From: Achromobacter sp. MYb9
GTDB taxonomy: Bacteria > Pseudomonadota > Gammaproteobacteria > Burkholderiales > Burkholderiaceae_B
Assembly (NCBI RefSeq): GCF_002975275.1
Contig: NZ_PCOQ01000007.1
Coordinates: 1-64,000, forward strand
Length of the DNA: 64,000 nucleotides
Reading direction: 5' to 3'
The notes beneath the pieces are model-generated. The model saw only the letters and a program-made list of their open reading frames with translations, did not search any database and was not told the origin of the DNA. Positions 1-7,908 of the stretch are shown here, one piece after another. Position 1 is the stretch's first letter. Each line of letters begins with the position of its first letter. The translations under genes and the position numbers were made by a program.

Positions 1-1418
1 GCTCCACCGCCTCCACCTCCACCTCCACCGCCTCCACCGCCTTGTTGCGGGGGGCGGTTCTCAGGCCGGGGCGAAGCCTGCTGGCGTGCTTGCTGCTGGG
101 CTTGTTGCTGCGCCTGCTGGCGCTGTTGATGCTGCTGTTCGCGCGCTTGCTGTTGCTGTGATTCGCGCGCCTGCTGCTGACGCGCCTGTTGTTGCTCGCG
201 CGCTTGCCGTGCCTGCTGTTGCTGGTCGCGGTCTTGTTGCTGCCGCGCCGCCTGTTGCGCTTGCTGTTCGCGGCTTTGTTGATCGCGGGCTTGCTGCTGC
301 TGTGCGCGTTGTTGCTGTTGCTGCTGATCCCGCCCGGGATCCCGCGCCTGCTGCGGCGCTGGCGATTGGGGGCGCGAAGTGCCCGTGACGGTCTGCCCCG
401 GATTCTGTTGCGGGCCGCGCTGCGGCGTGGCGTCGCCGGGTCGGCCGTCCGAGCCGGGCCGTCCGTTCTGATTGCCATTCTGGCCGCGCCCGGCGTTGGG
501 GCCGCCGGTCATATTGGAAGCGGGCGCACCATTGGGCGCGCCGGCGCCCTGGCGATTGTCGTGCCCTTGATCCCGCCCGTTCCCCGGGCGTCCATCCCCG
601 CCGGGGCGTTGCATGTCGGGGCGCTGCGAGTCGGACGGACGGCCATTGTTGTTCGGATGGTCAACGAACGCCTGGGGCGGACGGCCCTTGTTGTGTTCGT
701 AGAACTGCGCGCGGTTGTTGCCGGCATCGCGCACGAAACCGCGCTGGATGTCGGTGGGCGGCGCGTGGCGGTCCTTGCGGGCGGCGAGCTCACGCGGGTC
801 GGCGCTGCGGCGGATGCCATCGGGGCCGCCGTGGTAGCTGACGCGACGATTGTCGACGTTATTGACGATGACGGTGTGGTTGTAGACATTGGTCACGCGG
901 GTGACGTTCACGTTGGTCACCGACCGGTTGTAGTAGAAGCGGTCGCGTTTCCAATAGCCGCCGACGTAGCCGATGCCGACATAGCCGAAGCCATAGTTGA
1001 TGCCGCCATAGAACCCCACGTGGGGCCCCCAATAGCCGGCGTTCCAGATATACAGGCCGTTCACGAAACCCCAGTACCCAGGCGTCCAGAGCGCGCCGTT
1101 GTAGGGAGCCATCACCCAGGCGCCGGGTACCCAGAAAAAGCCGTAGCGGTTGCGGCTCCAGTAGCCGGGCACCCACATGTAGCCGTCGGCGGGCGCGGGC
1201 GGCTGCACGTAGACGGGCAGGGGCGGCGGGGGTTCCGGGCTGCGGTCCACCAGCGCCAGGTTGACATTGGCGGGGTCGCTGCCGTCATAGGCCGGGGCGG
1301 CGGGCGCCTCGGGCGGGGGCGGCGGGGCGTAGGTCTGCGCCGCCGCGCTGGCACAGGCTGCCAGCAGCGCTGCGGTGGCCAAGGGCCGCACGCGGGAAAT
1401 CCGGACGGAGTATGTCAT
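1..1418 (-). CDS. YXWGXW-repeat secreted protein with Gln/Gly-rich tail (3' end outside window)
   Basis: The frame stays open from the ATG at 1418 to the left window edge, so the C-terminus is missing. It begins with a signal peptide (positive start, LATAALLAACASAAAQ). The first part carries aromatic repeats of the YXWGXW kind: GYMWVPGYW, GFFWVPGAW, ALWTPGYW, YIWNAGYW. These are followed by a Val/Asn/Thr stretch. From about 1000 downwards the protein turns Asn/Arg/Gly-rich and then almost pure Gln with Arg and Ala (1-330), ending in a Gly run at the edge. The function of this family is unknown; an exported, surface or periplasmic role is inferred from the signal. It lies 30 bp after the small lipoprotein on the same strand, so the two are probably co-transcribed. 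Confidence 0.8.
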   Translation of the reverse strand, partial: MTYSVRISRVRPLATAALLAACASAAAQTYAPPPPPEAPAAPAYDGSDPANVNLALVDRSPEPPPPLPVYVQPPAPADGYMWVPGYWSRNRYGFFWVPGAWVMAPYNGALWTPGYWGFVNGLYIWNAGYWGPHVGFYGGINYGFGYVGIGYVGGYWKRDRFYYNRSVTNVNVTRVTNVYNHTVIVNNVDNRRVSYHGGPDGIRRSADPRELAARKDRHAPPTDIQRGFVRDAGNNRAQFYEHNKGRPPQAFVDHPNNNGRPSDSQRPDMQRPGGDGRPGNGRDQGHDNRQGAGAPNGAPASNMTGGPNAGRGQNGNQNGRPGSDGRPGDATPQRGPQQNPGQTVTGTSRPQSPAPQQARDPGRDQQQQQQRAQQQQARDQQSREQQAQQAARQQQDRDQQQQARQAREQQQARQQQARESQQQQAREQQHQQRQQAQQQAQQQARQQASPRPENRPPQQGGGGGGGGGGGGG

Positions 1419-1448
1419 GGCTGTTCCTGATCGCCTCGGTGGCGAGGA

Positions 1449-1613
1449 TCAATATCCGCGATAGTAATAATGCGGGGCGGGATACGCCGGGTAATAGTAG
1501 TGCGGCGTGTAATAGACGGGGGCCGGGCGGTAGTAGCCCGGGCGGGCCGGGACCACCACGCATCCCGCCAACGAACTGGCTATTGCCAGGACCACCAGCA
1601 GACGCTTCTTCAT
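1449..1613 (-). CDS. Small Tyr/Pro-rich lipoprotein
   Basis: A 54-residue frame starts MKKRLLVVLAIASSLAGC, a textbook lipoprotein signal with lipobox LAGC (Cys18). The remaining 36 residues are nearly all Tyr, Pro, His, Val and Arg (PAPVYYTPHYYYPAYP). It sits just upstream of, and in the same direction as, the YXWGXW-repeat gene, and both are aromatic-rich and exported, so they may act together at the envelope. No specific function is known. The lipobox and the shared orientation make it credible as a gene despite its small size. Confidence 0.65.
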   Translation of the reverse strand: MKKRLLVVLAIASSLAGCVVVPARPGYYRPAPVYYTPHYYYPAYPAPHYYYRGY

Positions 1614-1794
1614 TTTGGTCACTCCAAACCAGCGCCGGGCGTGCGATGCAGTGCCTGATGCGCTGATACGGATTAGGCCATACCCTCAGGCCCGAGTTCG
1701 CGCCTGTAATCGTTCCGAAACAGCTTTCAGGTGACGGATGTTTGCGCCTGAGTGACAGCGCATGTCGTTCGTATCAATCTCTGCTGGAAAAGCC

Positions 1795-1822
1795 ACGGGG
1801 CCGCCTGAGCGACCCCGTTTTT
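1795..1822 (-). terminator. Possible terminator after doxX
   Basis: A 6-bp GC-rich stem (acgggg 1795-1800 with ccccgt 1813-1818) has a 12-nt loop and is flanked by A and T runs. It lies about 45 bp beyond the doxX stop. On the minus strand the tail is only GGCTTTT. A second perfect 10-bp inverted repeat with no T-run sits at 1826-1852, between this hairpin and doxX. Either could end the doxX transcript. Confidence 0.35.
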
Positions 1823-1863
1823 CGTGCCTGGCGCCGTCAACCGGCGCCAGGCGGTCCCGCGTG

Positions 1864-2271
1864 TCAGTTCCAGCGGCCGCCGTTGCCGGCCAGGCTGAAG
1901 CGGCCGGCGCCCATGAAGGCGATGGCCAGGGCGGTGAAGAGGAACATGCCTTGCAGTTCCAGGGCCCAGCCGCCGTTGTTGGTGATGCTGCCCAACTGGC
2001 CGGTATGGGCCAGCATGATCGCAACCACCATATTGACGGCGATCACCAGGCCGCCCAGACGGGTGTAGACGCCGATGATGAGCAGTACCGGCGCGATGAT
2101 CTCGCCGATATAGACGCCATAGGCCAAAAAGCCGGGCAGCCCGTGCGACGACAGCATGCCGCTGATGCCGGTGACGCCGCCGCCCATCAATTTGGACAGG
2201 CCATGTAGCAGAATCAGAATGCCGAGGGTCAGGCGCAGGATCAGCTTGCCGGTATCGTCGGACTTGAGCAT
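1864..2271 (-). CDS. DoxX family membrane protein
   Basis: A 135-residue protein with four predicted membrane segments (about 10-28, 50-70, 74-94, 104-124). The DoxX-type first helix LRLTLGILILLHGLSKL and the paired loops rich in Gly match small DoxX/YphA-like proteins. Members are inner-membrane proteins, some linked to thiol or oxidative stress handling, but this one cannot be tied to a reaction. It stands alone on the minus strand with about 200 bp on each side and a possible terminator downstream. Family call is firm, role is not. Confidence 0.85.
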   Translation of the reverse strand: MLKSDDTGKLILRLTLGILILLHGLSKLMGGGVTGISGMLSSHGLPGFLAYGVYIGEIIAPVLLIIGVYTRLGGLVIAVNMVVAIMLAHTGQLGSITNNGGWALELQGMFLFTALAIAFMGAGRFSLAGNGGRWN

Positions 2272-2474
2272 GGTGGATTTCTCTTGTGATGGTTAAGGGG
2301 ACAGCGGCTCGTTGGAGCACGCCGTTGACCTTTGGTTCCGCAGCCGGCGCGCCGCGATGGAAGCGGAAACGCCGGGCAGGGCGGGGCCATTATGGCAAAA
2401 CCCGAGCAAAATCATCAAGCAATCATCGCGGTCTTTCTACCGCTTCACCGTAAAAAAACCTGACCCGGCAGCAA

Positions 2475-3863
2475 TCAGAATTCTTCAAGGAACCGCATGC
2501 GGAAGCGGCGGCCCTTGATGTTGCTGTTGGACACGCGCGAGAACACCTGCTTGGCGATCTGGCGGTCCAGCGCAACGTAGGAATTGAATTCAGTGATGTT
2601 GATCTTGCCGACCTGTTCGAAGGTCAGCCCGCCATCGCCCGTCAGGGCGCCCAGCAAGTCGCCCGGGCGCAGCTTGTCTTTCTTGCCGCCCTGGATGCAC
2701 AGCGTGACCATCGGCGCGCGCAGGGGGCGATCCGCCTTGGGCTTCAGGGATTTGATGTCGCCCCACTTCAGGGGCGAGCCCTGGTATTGCTCGACCAGGT
2801 TGGCCCAACGCATTTCGTCGGGCGAACACAGGCTGAGCGCCAGGCCCTTCTGGTCGCCCCGGCCGCTACGGCCGATGCGGTGAACGTGCACTTCGGTGTC
2901 CTTGGTGACGTCCACGTTGATGACGGCGCCCAGGTTCTGGATGTCCAGCCCGCGGGCGGCGACGTCGGTGGCGACCAGCACGGCGCAGCTCTGGTTGGCG
3001 AACTGGATCAGGATCTCGTCGCGCTCGCGCTGTTCCAGGTCGCCGTTCAGGGCTTGGGCGCTGATGCCGTCGGCCTGCAGTCGTTCGACCAGGTCATGGC
3101 TGCGAACCTTGGTGTTGCAGAAGGCCAACGTGGAAACCGGACGGAAATGCGCCAGCAGGCGGGCCACGGCATCCAGGCGGTCTTTGCCGTCGATCTCGTA
3201 GAAGATCTGCTCGATGCGGCTGGCGTCGTGCTGCGCCTCTACCTTGACTTCGGCGGGGTTGCGCAGGAAGCGGGCGCTGAGTTTGCGGATGTTGTCCGGG
3301 TAGGTGGCCGAAAACAGCAGCGTCTGGCGCTTGGCCGGGCAGTGCGAGGCGATGGCGACGATGTCGTCGTAGAAGCCCATGTCGACCATGCGGTCGGCTT
3401 CATCCAGCACCAGCGTGGTCAGGCCGGACAAGTCCAGGCTGCCGCGCGTCAGGTGATCCTGGATGCGGCCGGGCGTGCCGACGACCAGGTGGGCGCCGCG
3501 CGCCAGCGATTCGGCCTGGGGGCGGGCGGCCGCGCCACCGCACAGAGTCAAGATCTTGACGTTCGGGATCAGGCGCGCCAGCCGGCGCAGTTCCTGCGCC
3601 ACCTGGTCGGCCAGTTCGCGGGTGGGGCACACCAGCAGCGCCTGGGGCGTCAACTGGCTTGCGTCCAGCTTTTGCAGTACGCCCAGGCCGAACGCCGCGG
3701 TCTTGCCGCTGCCGGTCTTGGCCTGCGCGATGATGTCGCGGCCTTCCAGGATAAGCGGCAGGCTTTGCGCCTGGATGGGCGTCATTTGCTCGAACCCCAG
3801 GCTTTGCAGGTTGTCGAGCAGGGCGGGCAAGAGGGGCAGGGAGGAGAAGGGCGTGTGGGTCAC
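2475..3863 (-). CDS. dbpA: ATP-dependent RNA helicase DbpA
   Basis: A 462-residue DEAD-box helicase that helps assemble the large ribosomal subunit. Visible motifs in order: Q motif (FEQMTPIQAQ, about 24-33), Walker A AKTGSGKT (48-55), PTRELA, VVGTPGRI, DEAD (154-157), SAT, and the helicase C motifs ARGLD and HRIGRSGRG. The last about 75 residues (MVTLCIQGGKKDKLRPGDLLGALTGDGGL...) are the DbpA-specific RNA-binding domain that targets hairpin 92 of 23S rRNA. That tail and the length separate it from RhlE, RhlB or SrmB. It is monocistronic. Confidence 0.93.
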   Translation of the reverse strand: MTHTPFSSLPLLPALLDNLQSLGFEQMTPIQAQSLPLILEGRDIIAQAKTGSGKTAAFGLGVLQKLDASQLTPQALLVCPTRELADQVAQELRRLARLIPNVKILTLCGGAAARPQAESLARGAHLVVGTPGRIQDHLTRGSLDLSGLTTLVLDEADRMVDMGFYDDIVAIASHCPAKRQTLLFSATYPDNIRKLSARFLRNPAEVKVEAQHDASRIEQIFYEIDGKDRLDAVARLLAHFRPVSTLAFCNTKVRSHDLVERLQADGISAQALNGDLEQRERDEILIQFANQSCAVLVATDVAARGLDIQNLGAVINVDVTKDTEVHVHRIGRSGRGDQKGLALSLCSPDEMRWANLVEQYQGSPLKWGDIKSLKPKADRPLRAPMVTLCIQGGKKDKLRPGDLLGALTGDGGLTFEQVGKINITEFNSYVALDRQIAKQVFSRVSNSNIKGRRFRMRFLEEF

Positions 3864-4026
3864 AATAAGGGGATCGCAAAAAACGCGAAAAACTGAGTCG
3901 ACCGACAGTGTAAGCCCTGGCCCCGGCCCGGCCGTCGCAAGGCAAGCCGGCGCGGCATAAAAAACAGGGACCGATAACGTTGCCGGGCGCGCGCATCATC
4001 GTGCCCGGCCTTGGCGCCCGTTGCGC

Positions 4027-4785
4027 TTACGGCTGCGGTTCGTATGTGCCGGCCAGCGCTCGGGCCGCTTCCTGCATGCGCGGCAGCCAGGCTCGCGCGC
4101 CGTCGATGGACAACCGGGCCACCGGCGCGTGCAGCGCGACGGCGGCGATGACGCGTGGACCATGCAGGATGGGCACGGCCATGCAGACGATGCCCAGCAG
4201 GAACTCCTCGCGGTCGAAGCTGGCGCCTTCCTTCTTGATGGCGCGCAACTCCTGCTCAAGCGAGGCGACGTCGCACAGGGTGTTGGGCGTGTAGCGCGGC
4301 AAGGGGGCGGCGGCCAGCAGGCGCGCGCGCGATTCGCGCCGCATGTGGGCCAGGAACAGCTTGCCGCTGGCCGAACAGTGCAGCGGCACCCGCGAGCCCG
4401 TCTGCAGGTTCACGCGCAGCGGCCAGGCCGTTTCCACCCGATCCAGATAGATGACTTCGTCGCCATCCAGCATGGTGCAGTTGCAGGTTTCGCCGATTTC
4501 ATCGACCAGGCTGTCCAGGATGCGATGGCGCTCCCCGCGCAACGGCGAATTCAGCAGGGTTTCGCGTGCCAGGGCGCTTAGCCGCGGGCCGCTGACATAG
4601 CTTTTGCCGGCGGGCTCGCGCAGCAGCATGCCGGCTTCGACCAGCCGCGTCAGGATGCGCAGCACGGACGGCTTGGGCAGGCCGGTGGCGTCGGTCAGCG
4701 CGGCCAACGATACGGGGGTTTCGGATCGGGCGACCTGTTCCAGCAAGGTCAGCGCGCGCAAAGCGGCGGAGGATTCGTCTTTCAT
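4027..4785 (-). CDS. IclR family transcriptional regulator
   Basis: A 252-residue regulator with an N-terminal winged helix (about 5-70: LTLLEQVARSETPVSLAALTDATGLPKPSVLRILTRL) and a C-terminal IclR effector domain (about 80-245). It is transcribed away from xsc, with 160 bp between the two start codons. Control of xsc-pta and perhaps its own gene is therefore likely. A palindrome overlaps its ribosome-binding region, which would fit autoregulation. The effector could be a taurine-pathway intermediate such as sulfoacetaldehyde, but nothing in the sequence proves that. Confidence 0.88.
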   Translation of the reverse strand: MKDESSAALRALTLLEQVARSETPVSLAALTDATGLPKPSVLRILTRLVEAGMLLREPAGKSYVSGPRLSALARETLLNSPLRGERHRILDSLVDEIGETCNCTMLDGDEVIYLDRVETAWPLRVNLQTGSRVPLHCSASGKLFLAHMRRESRARLLAAAPLPRYTPNTLCDVASLEQELRAIKKEGASFDREEFLLGIVCMAVPILHGPRVIAAVALHAPVARLSIDGARAWLPRMQEAARALAGTYEPQP

Positions 4786-4803
4786 CTTTCAATATTTGAA
4801 GAT
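4784..4803. promoter_or_regulatory. Palindrome at the IclR gene start (possible operator)
   Basis: The core TCAATATTTGA (4789-4799) is a perfect inverted repeat around TAT, with outer arms ATCT and AGAT. It covers the ribosome-binding region of the IclR gene and lies in the divergent IclR-xsc promoter space. IclR proteins bind short AT-rich palindromes, so an autoregulatory site is plausible but not shown. Confidence 0.35.
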
Positions 4804-4945
4804 TCGGCGGCCAACGACCTATCGTCGCACGGATTTTGCAGAAAATGAAACGCCAGGGGGTGGGACGGGCGGGTTTTCTCCGGCAGTATCGATTCACCCC
4901 GGCCACGATGCAATCACACAAGCGCCGGCCTGCCAGGAGAGAGAC

Positions 4946-6757
4946 ATGAGCAGCAAGCAACACATGACCCCCAGCGAAGCCTTTGTCGAAACGCTGGTCG
5001 CGCAGGGCGTCAAAGACGTATTCGGCATTGTCGGTTCGGCCTTCATGGATGCGCTGGACCTGTTTCCCGCCGCAGGCATCCGCTTCGTGCCCACGGTGCA
5101 CGAGCAGGGCGCCGCGCACATGGCGGACGGCTACTCGCGCGTGACCGGCCGCCACGGCGTGTGCATCGCGCAGAACGGCCCCGGCATCACCAACTTCGTG
5201 ACGGGGGTGGCTGCGGCGTACTGGGCGCACAGCCCGGTGGTGGCGATCACGCCCGAGACCGGCACGTCCGGCATGGGCCTGGGCGGCTTCCAGGAGACCG
5301 AACAACTGCCCATTTTTTCCCGCATCACCAAGTACCAGGCGCACGTGAATCGTCCGGATCGCATGGCGGAATTCACGGCCAAGGCCTTCGACACCGCGTT
5401 GGCCGAGCGCGGCCCGGCGCAGTTGAACATTCCGCGCGACTATTTCTATGGCGAGATCGACGTGGCCATCCCCGAACCGCGCCGTATCCGTCGCGGGCCG
5501 GGCTCGGAAGAAGACCTGGAAGCGGCGGCCCGACTGTTGGCCGAGGCCAAGTTCCCGGTCATCGTGGCCGGTGGCGGCGTGCTGTTCTCGGAAGGCCAGG
5601 CCGAATGCGTGGCCTTGGCCGAACTGCTGGGCGCGCCGGTCGTGACCAGTTATCTACATAACGACGCCTTCCCCGCCAGTCATCCGTTGTGGTGCGGGCC
5701 GTTGGGCTACCAAGGCGCCAAGGCCGGCATGAAGTTGCTGTCGCAAGCCGACGTGGTGCTGGCGCTGGGCACGCGGTTGGGACCCTTCGGCACCTTGCCG
5801 CAGCACGGCCTGGACTATTGGCCGCAAGGCGCGCGCATCATCCAGGTGGACGCCGACCACCGCATGCTGGGCCTGGTGCGTCCGGTGTCGGTCGGCATCT
5901 GCGGCGACGCGCGGCCCGCCGCCGCGGCGCTGACCGCCAAGCTGAAGGGCCGCGAGGTGGCCAGCACCCGTACCAAGGCGGCGCGTGGCGACCAGATCGC
6001 CTCGCAGAAGGCCGAATGGGAAAAGGAACTGGACGGGTGGTCGCACGAACGCGATGACTGGAGCCTGGACATCATCGAACAGGGCGGCGGCCGCATGCAC
6101 CCGCGCCGCATGCTGCGCGAGCTGGAACGCGCGATGCCCAAGCATGTGATGGTGTCCACCGACATCGGCAACATCTGCTCGGTCTCCAACAGCTATCTGC
6201 GTTTCGATGAGCCCAACTCCATGCTGGCCGCGATGAGTTTCGGCAATTGCGGCTATGCGCTGCCCGCGCTGATCGGCGCCAAGCTGGGGCGCCCGGACCG
6301 CCCGGCGGTGGCCTATGTGGGCGACGGCGCCTGGTGCATGAGCTTCCAGGAATTGCTGACCTGCGTGCGCGAGAAGATTCCGGTGACCGCCGTGGTGTTC
6401 CATAACGGGCAGTGGGGCGCGGAAAAGAAGAATCAGGTGGACTTCTACGGGCGCCGATTCGTGGGCAGCAACCTGCTCAACCCTAACTTCGCCGAACTGG
6501 CGCGGGCAATGGGCGCCGAAGGCATCCGCGTCGAACACGCCGATCAGGTTGGCGCCGCGTTGCAGGCGGCATGCAAGGCGCAGTCGGAAGGCAAGACCAC
6601 CGTGCTGGAGATGATGGTCAGCCAGGAGCTGGGCGACCCGTTCCGGCGCGACGCGCTCAAGCAGCCGCTGCGCTTGCTGGACAAGTACAAGCAGTACGTG
6701 AACCAGCCGTTCCATTCAGGCGAAGTGCCGCTGTCGATCGAACCCGTCAAGGGTTGA
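4946..6757 (+). CDS. xsc: Sulfoacetaldehyde acetyltransferase
   Basis: A 603-residue thiamine-diphosphate enzyme that converts sulfoacetaldehyde and phosphate to acetyl phosphate and sulfite, the desulfonation step of taurine dissimilation. The N-terminal domain carries the catalytic Glu region (VPTVHEQGAAHMADGY), followed by the central domain. The C-terminal ThDP motif starts at VGDGAWCMSFQELLTC and runs to VVFHNGQWGAEKKNQ. The start at 4946 follows AGGAGAGAG; an upstream in-frame extension has no family similarity. Acetolactate synthases share the fold, but the length, the neighbouring pta and the taurine genes identify Xsc. It is followed by a strong intercistronic hairpin and pta. Confidence 0.95.
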   Translation: MSSKQHMTPSEAFVETLVAQGVKDVFGIVGSAFMDALDLFPAAGIRFVPTVHEQGAAHMADGYSRVTGRHGVCIAQNGPGITNFVTGVAAAYWAHSPVVAITPETGTSGMGLGGFQETEQLPIFSRITKYQAHVNRPDRMAEFTAKAFDTALAERGPAQLNIPRDYFYGEIDVAIPEPRRIRRGPGSEEDLEAAARLLAEAKFPVIVAGGGVLFSEGQAECVALAELLGAPVVTSYLHNDAFPASHPLWCGPLGYQGAKAGMKLLSQADVVLALGTRLGPFGTLPQHGLDYWPQGARIIQVDADHRMLGLVRPVSVGICGDARPAAAALTAKLKGREVASTRTKAARGDQIASQKAEWEKELDGWSHERDDWSLDIIEQGGGRMHPRRMLRELERAMPKHVMVSTDIGNICSVSNSYLRFDEPNSMLAAMSFGNCGYALPALIGAKLGRPDRPAVAYVGDGAWCMSFQELLTCVREKIPVTAVVFHNGQWGAEKKNQVDFYGRRFVGSNLLNPNFAELARAMGAEGIRVEHADQVGAALQAACKAQSEGKTTVLEMMVSQELGDPFRRDALKQPLRLLDKYKQYVNQPFHSGEVPLSIEPVKG

Positions 6758-6759
6758 CC

Positions 6760-6797
6760 GATGCTTGCGGCGCGGCGGGCGCCGCGCCGCAAGCATC
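6760..6797 (+). repeat. Perfect 17-bp hairpin between xsc and pta
   Basis: The arms gatgcttgcggcgcggc (6760-6776) and gccgcgccgcaagcatc (6781-6797) are exact complements around a 4-nt GGGC loop. The hairpin starts 2 nt after the xsc stop. There is no T-run after it, so it is more likely to protect the xsc mRNA 3' end or reduce read-through into pta than to act as a simple intrinsic terminator. Confidence 0.75.
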
Positions 6798-6838
6798 CCC
6801 GCTGACCTTGCGGACATCCGCGGCAGGAGCACGTACCC

Positions 6839-7777
6839 ATGGCAATCGACCGATTGTTCGAACCCCTGCGCGATGCCGCGCTATTGGCCGGGCGGCAGCG
6901 TACCGCAGTGGCTTATCCCTTGTGTCCGTCGAGCCTGGGCGCGGCGATCCAGGCGCGGGACGCCGGCTACATCGACCCGGTGCTGGTGGGCCCGGCGCGC
7001 CGCATCGCGGCCCTGCTGGCCGAGATGGGCGTAAGCCCCGGCGGGGTGGAGATCGTGGACACCCCGGACGACGAGAAGCTTGCCGCGCGCGCTGCCGCGG
7101 CGTTGGCGCGCGACGGCGCCGTCGGCATGCTGATGAAAGGCAGCCTGCACACGGACCACTTCATGTCGGCCGTGGTGTCGCGCGAGTCCGGGCTGCGCAC
7201 CGAGCGCCGCATCAGCCACGCTTTTGTCATGGCGGTCGAGGCGTATCCCAAGTGGTTCATCCTGACGGACGCGGCCGTCAACATTGCCCCCTCCTTGCAG
7301 GAAAAGGCGGACATCGCCCAGAACGCCATCGATCTGGCGCGGGCGTTGGGCGTGCCGCGTCCGAAGCTTGCCGTGTTGTGCGCCACCGAATCCGTCAATC
7401 CGTCGATGCCCGCCACGCTGGACGCCGCCGCGCTGTCGAAAATGGCCGATCGCCAGCAGATCCGCGGGGGCGATATCGACGGGCCGTTGGCGTTCGACAA
7501 CGCGATCTCGCGCGACGCCGCGGAGCAGAAGGGCATCGTGTCGCGCGTGGCCGGTGATGCCGACATCTTGCTGGTGCCGGACATCGAAGCCGGCAACATG
7601 CTCTACAAGGAACTGACCTGGCTGGCGGGCGCGGGGACGGCCGGGCTGGTCCTGGGCACGCGCGTGCCGGTGCTGCTGACAAGCCGGTCCGACTCCATGC
7701 AGGCGCGGGTCAATAGCTGCGCGGTGGCGGTCCTGTATGCGCGCGCGGTCGCCGCGAACCCTGCCCGCCTTTCTTGA
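6839..7777 (+). CDS. pta: Phosphate acetyltransferase (short form)
   Basis: A 312-residue protein of the phosphate acetyl/butyryltransferase family. It would turn the acetyl phosphate made by Xsc into acetyl-CoA and phosphate in the cytoplasm. The family core is seen in MLMKGSLHTDHF, RISHAFVMAVEAYPKWFILTD, DGPLAFDNAIS and LVPDIEAGNMLYKELTW. It lacks the N-terminal DRTGG half of long Pta enzymes, as usual for the Pta found beside xsc. It lies 81 bp after xsc, separated by the hairpin. Phosphate butyryltransferase is the alternative, but the neighbour decides in favour of acetyl. Confidence 0.88.
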   Translation: MAIDRLFEPLRDAALLAGRQRTAVAYPLCPSSLGAAIQARDAGYIDPVLVGPARRIAALLAEMGVSPGGVEIVDTPDDEKLAARAAAALARDGAVGMLMKGSLHTDHFMSAVVSRESGLRTERRISHAFVMAVEAYPKWFILTDAAVNIAPSLQEKADIAQNAIDLARALGVPRPKLAVLCATESVNPSMPATLDAAALSKMADRQQIRGGDIDGPLAFDNAISRDAAEQKGIVSRVAGDADILLVPDIEAGNMLYKELTWLAGAGTAGLVLGTRVPVLLTSRSDSMQARVNSCAVAVLYARAVAANPARLS

Positions 7778-7809
7778 GCCTGCCCGTGGCCACGCTGGCA
7801 CCAAAGACT

Positions 7810-7840
7810 CTGGCCGTTTGGTACTAAGGCTTGGTCCATG
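7810..7840 (+). promoter_or_regulatory. CTGG-type direct repeats before the peptide ABC operon (possible TauR site)
   Basis: Three similar half-sites follow one another: CTGGCCGT (7810), TTGGTACTAA (7818-7827) and TTGGTCCATG (7831-7840), about 70-100 bp before the next start codon. The middle one fits YTGGNNCTAR, which also occurs before tauX and tauA. The Rhodobacter TauR site is recalled as repeats of CTGGACYTAA. The function is inferred from this likeness and from position. Confidence 0.35.
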
Positions 7841-7908
7841 GGATCGCTACGCTAGTGTGAAAGCCATCCAATGAATGGCCTGGCGGCAAACACATCAAGG
7901 GAAAAATC

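Noticed and set aside
2787-3896. Antisense frame over dbpA
   Set aside because: No recognisable domain; the helicase motifs are all on the minus strand.
4946-6757. Acetolactate synthase identity for the ThDP enzyme
   Set aside because: Context (pta, tauXY, tauABC) and length favour sulfoacetaldehyde acetyltransferase, and no ilvN-type small subunit follows.
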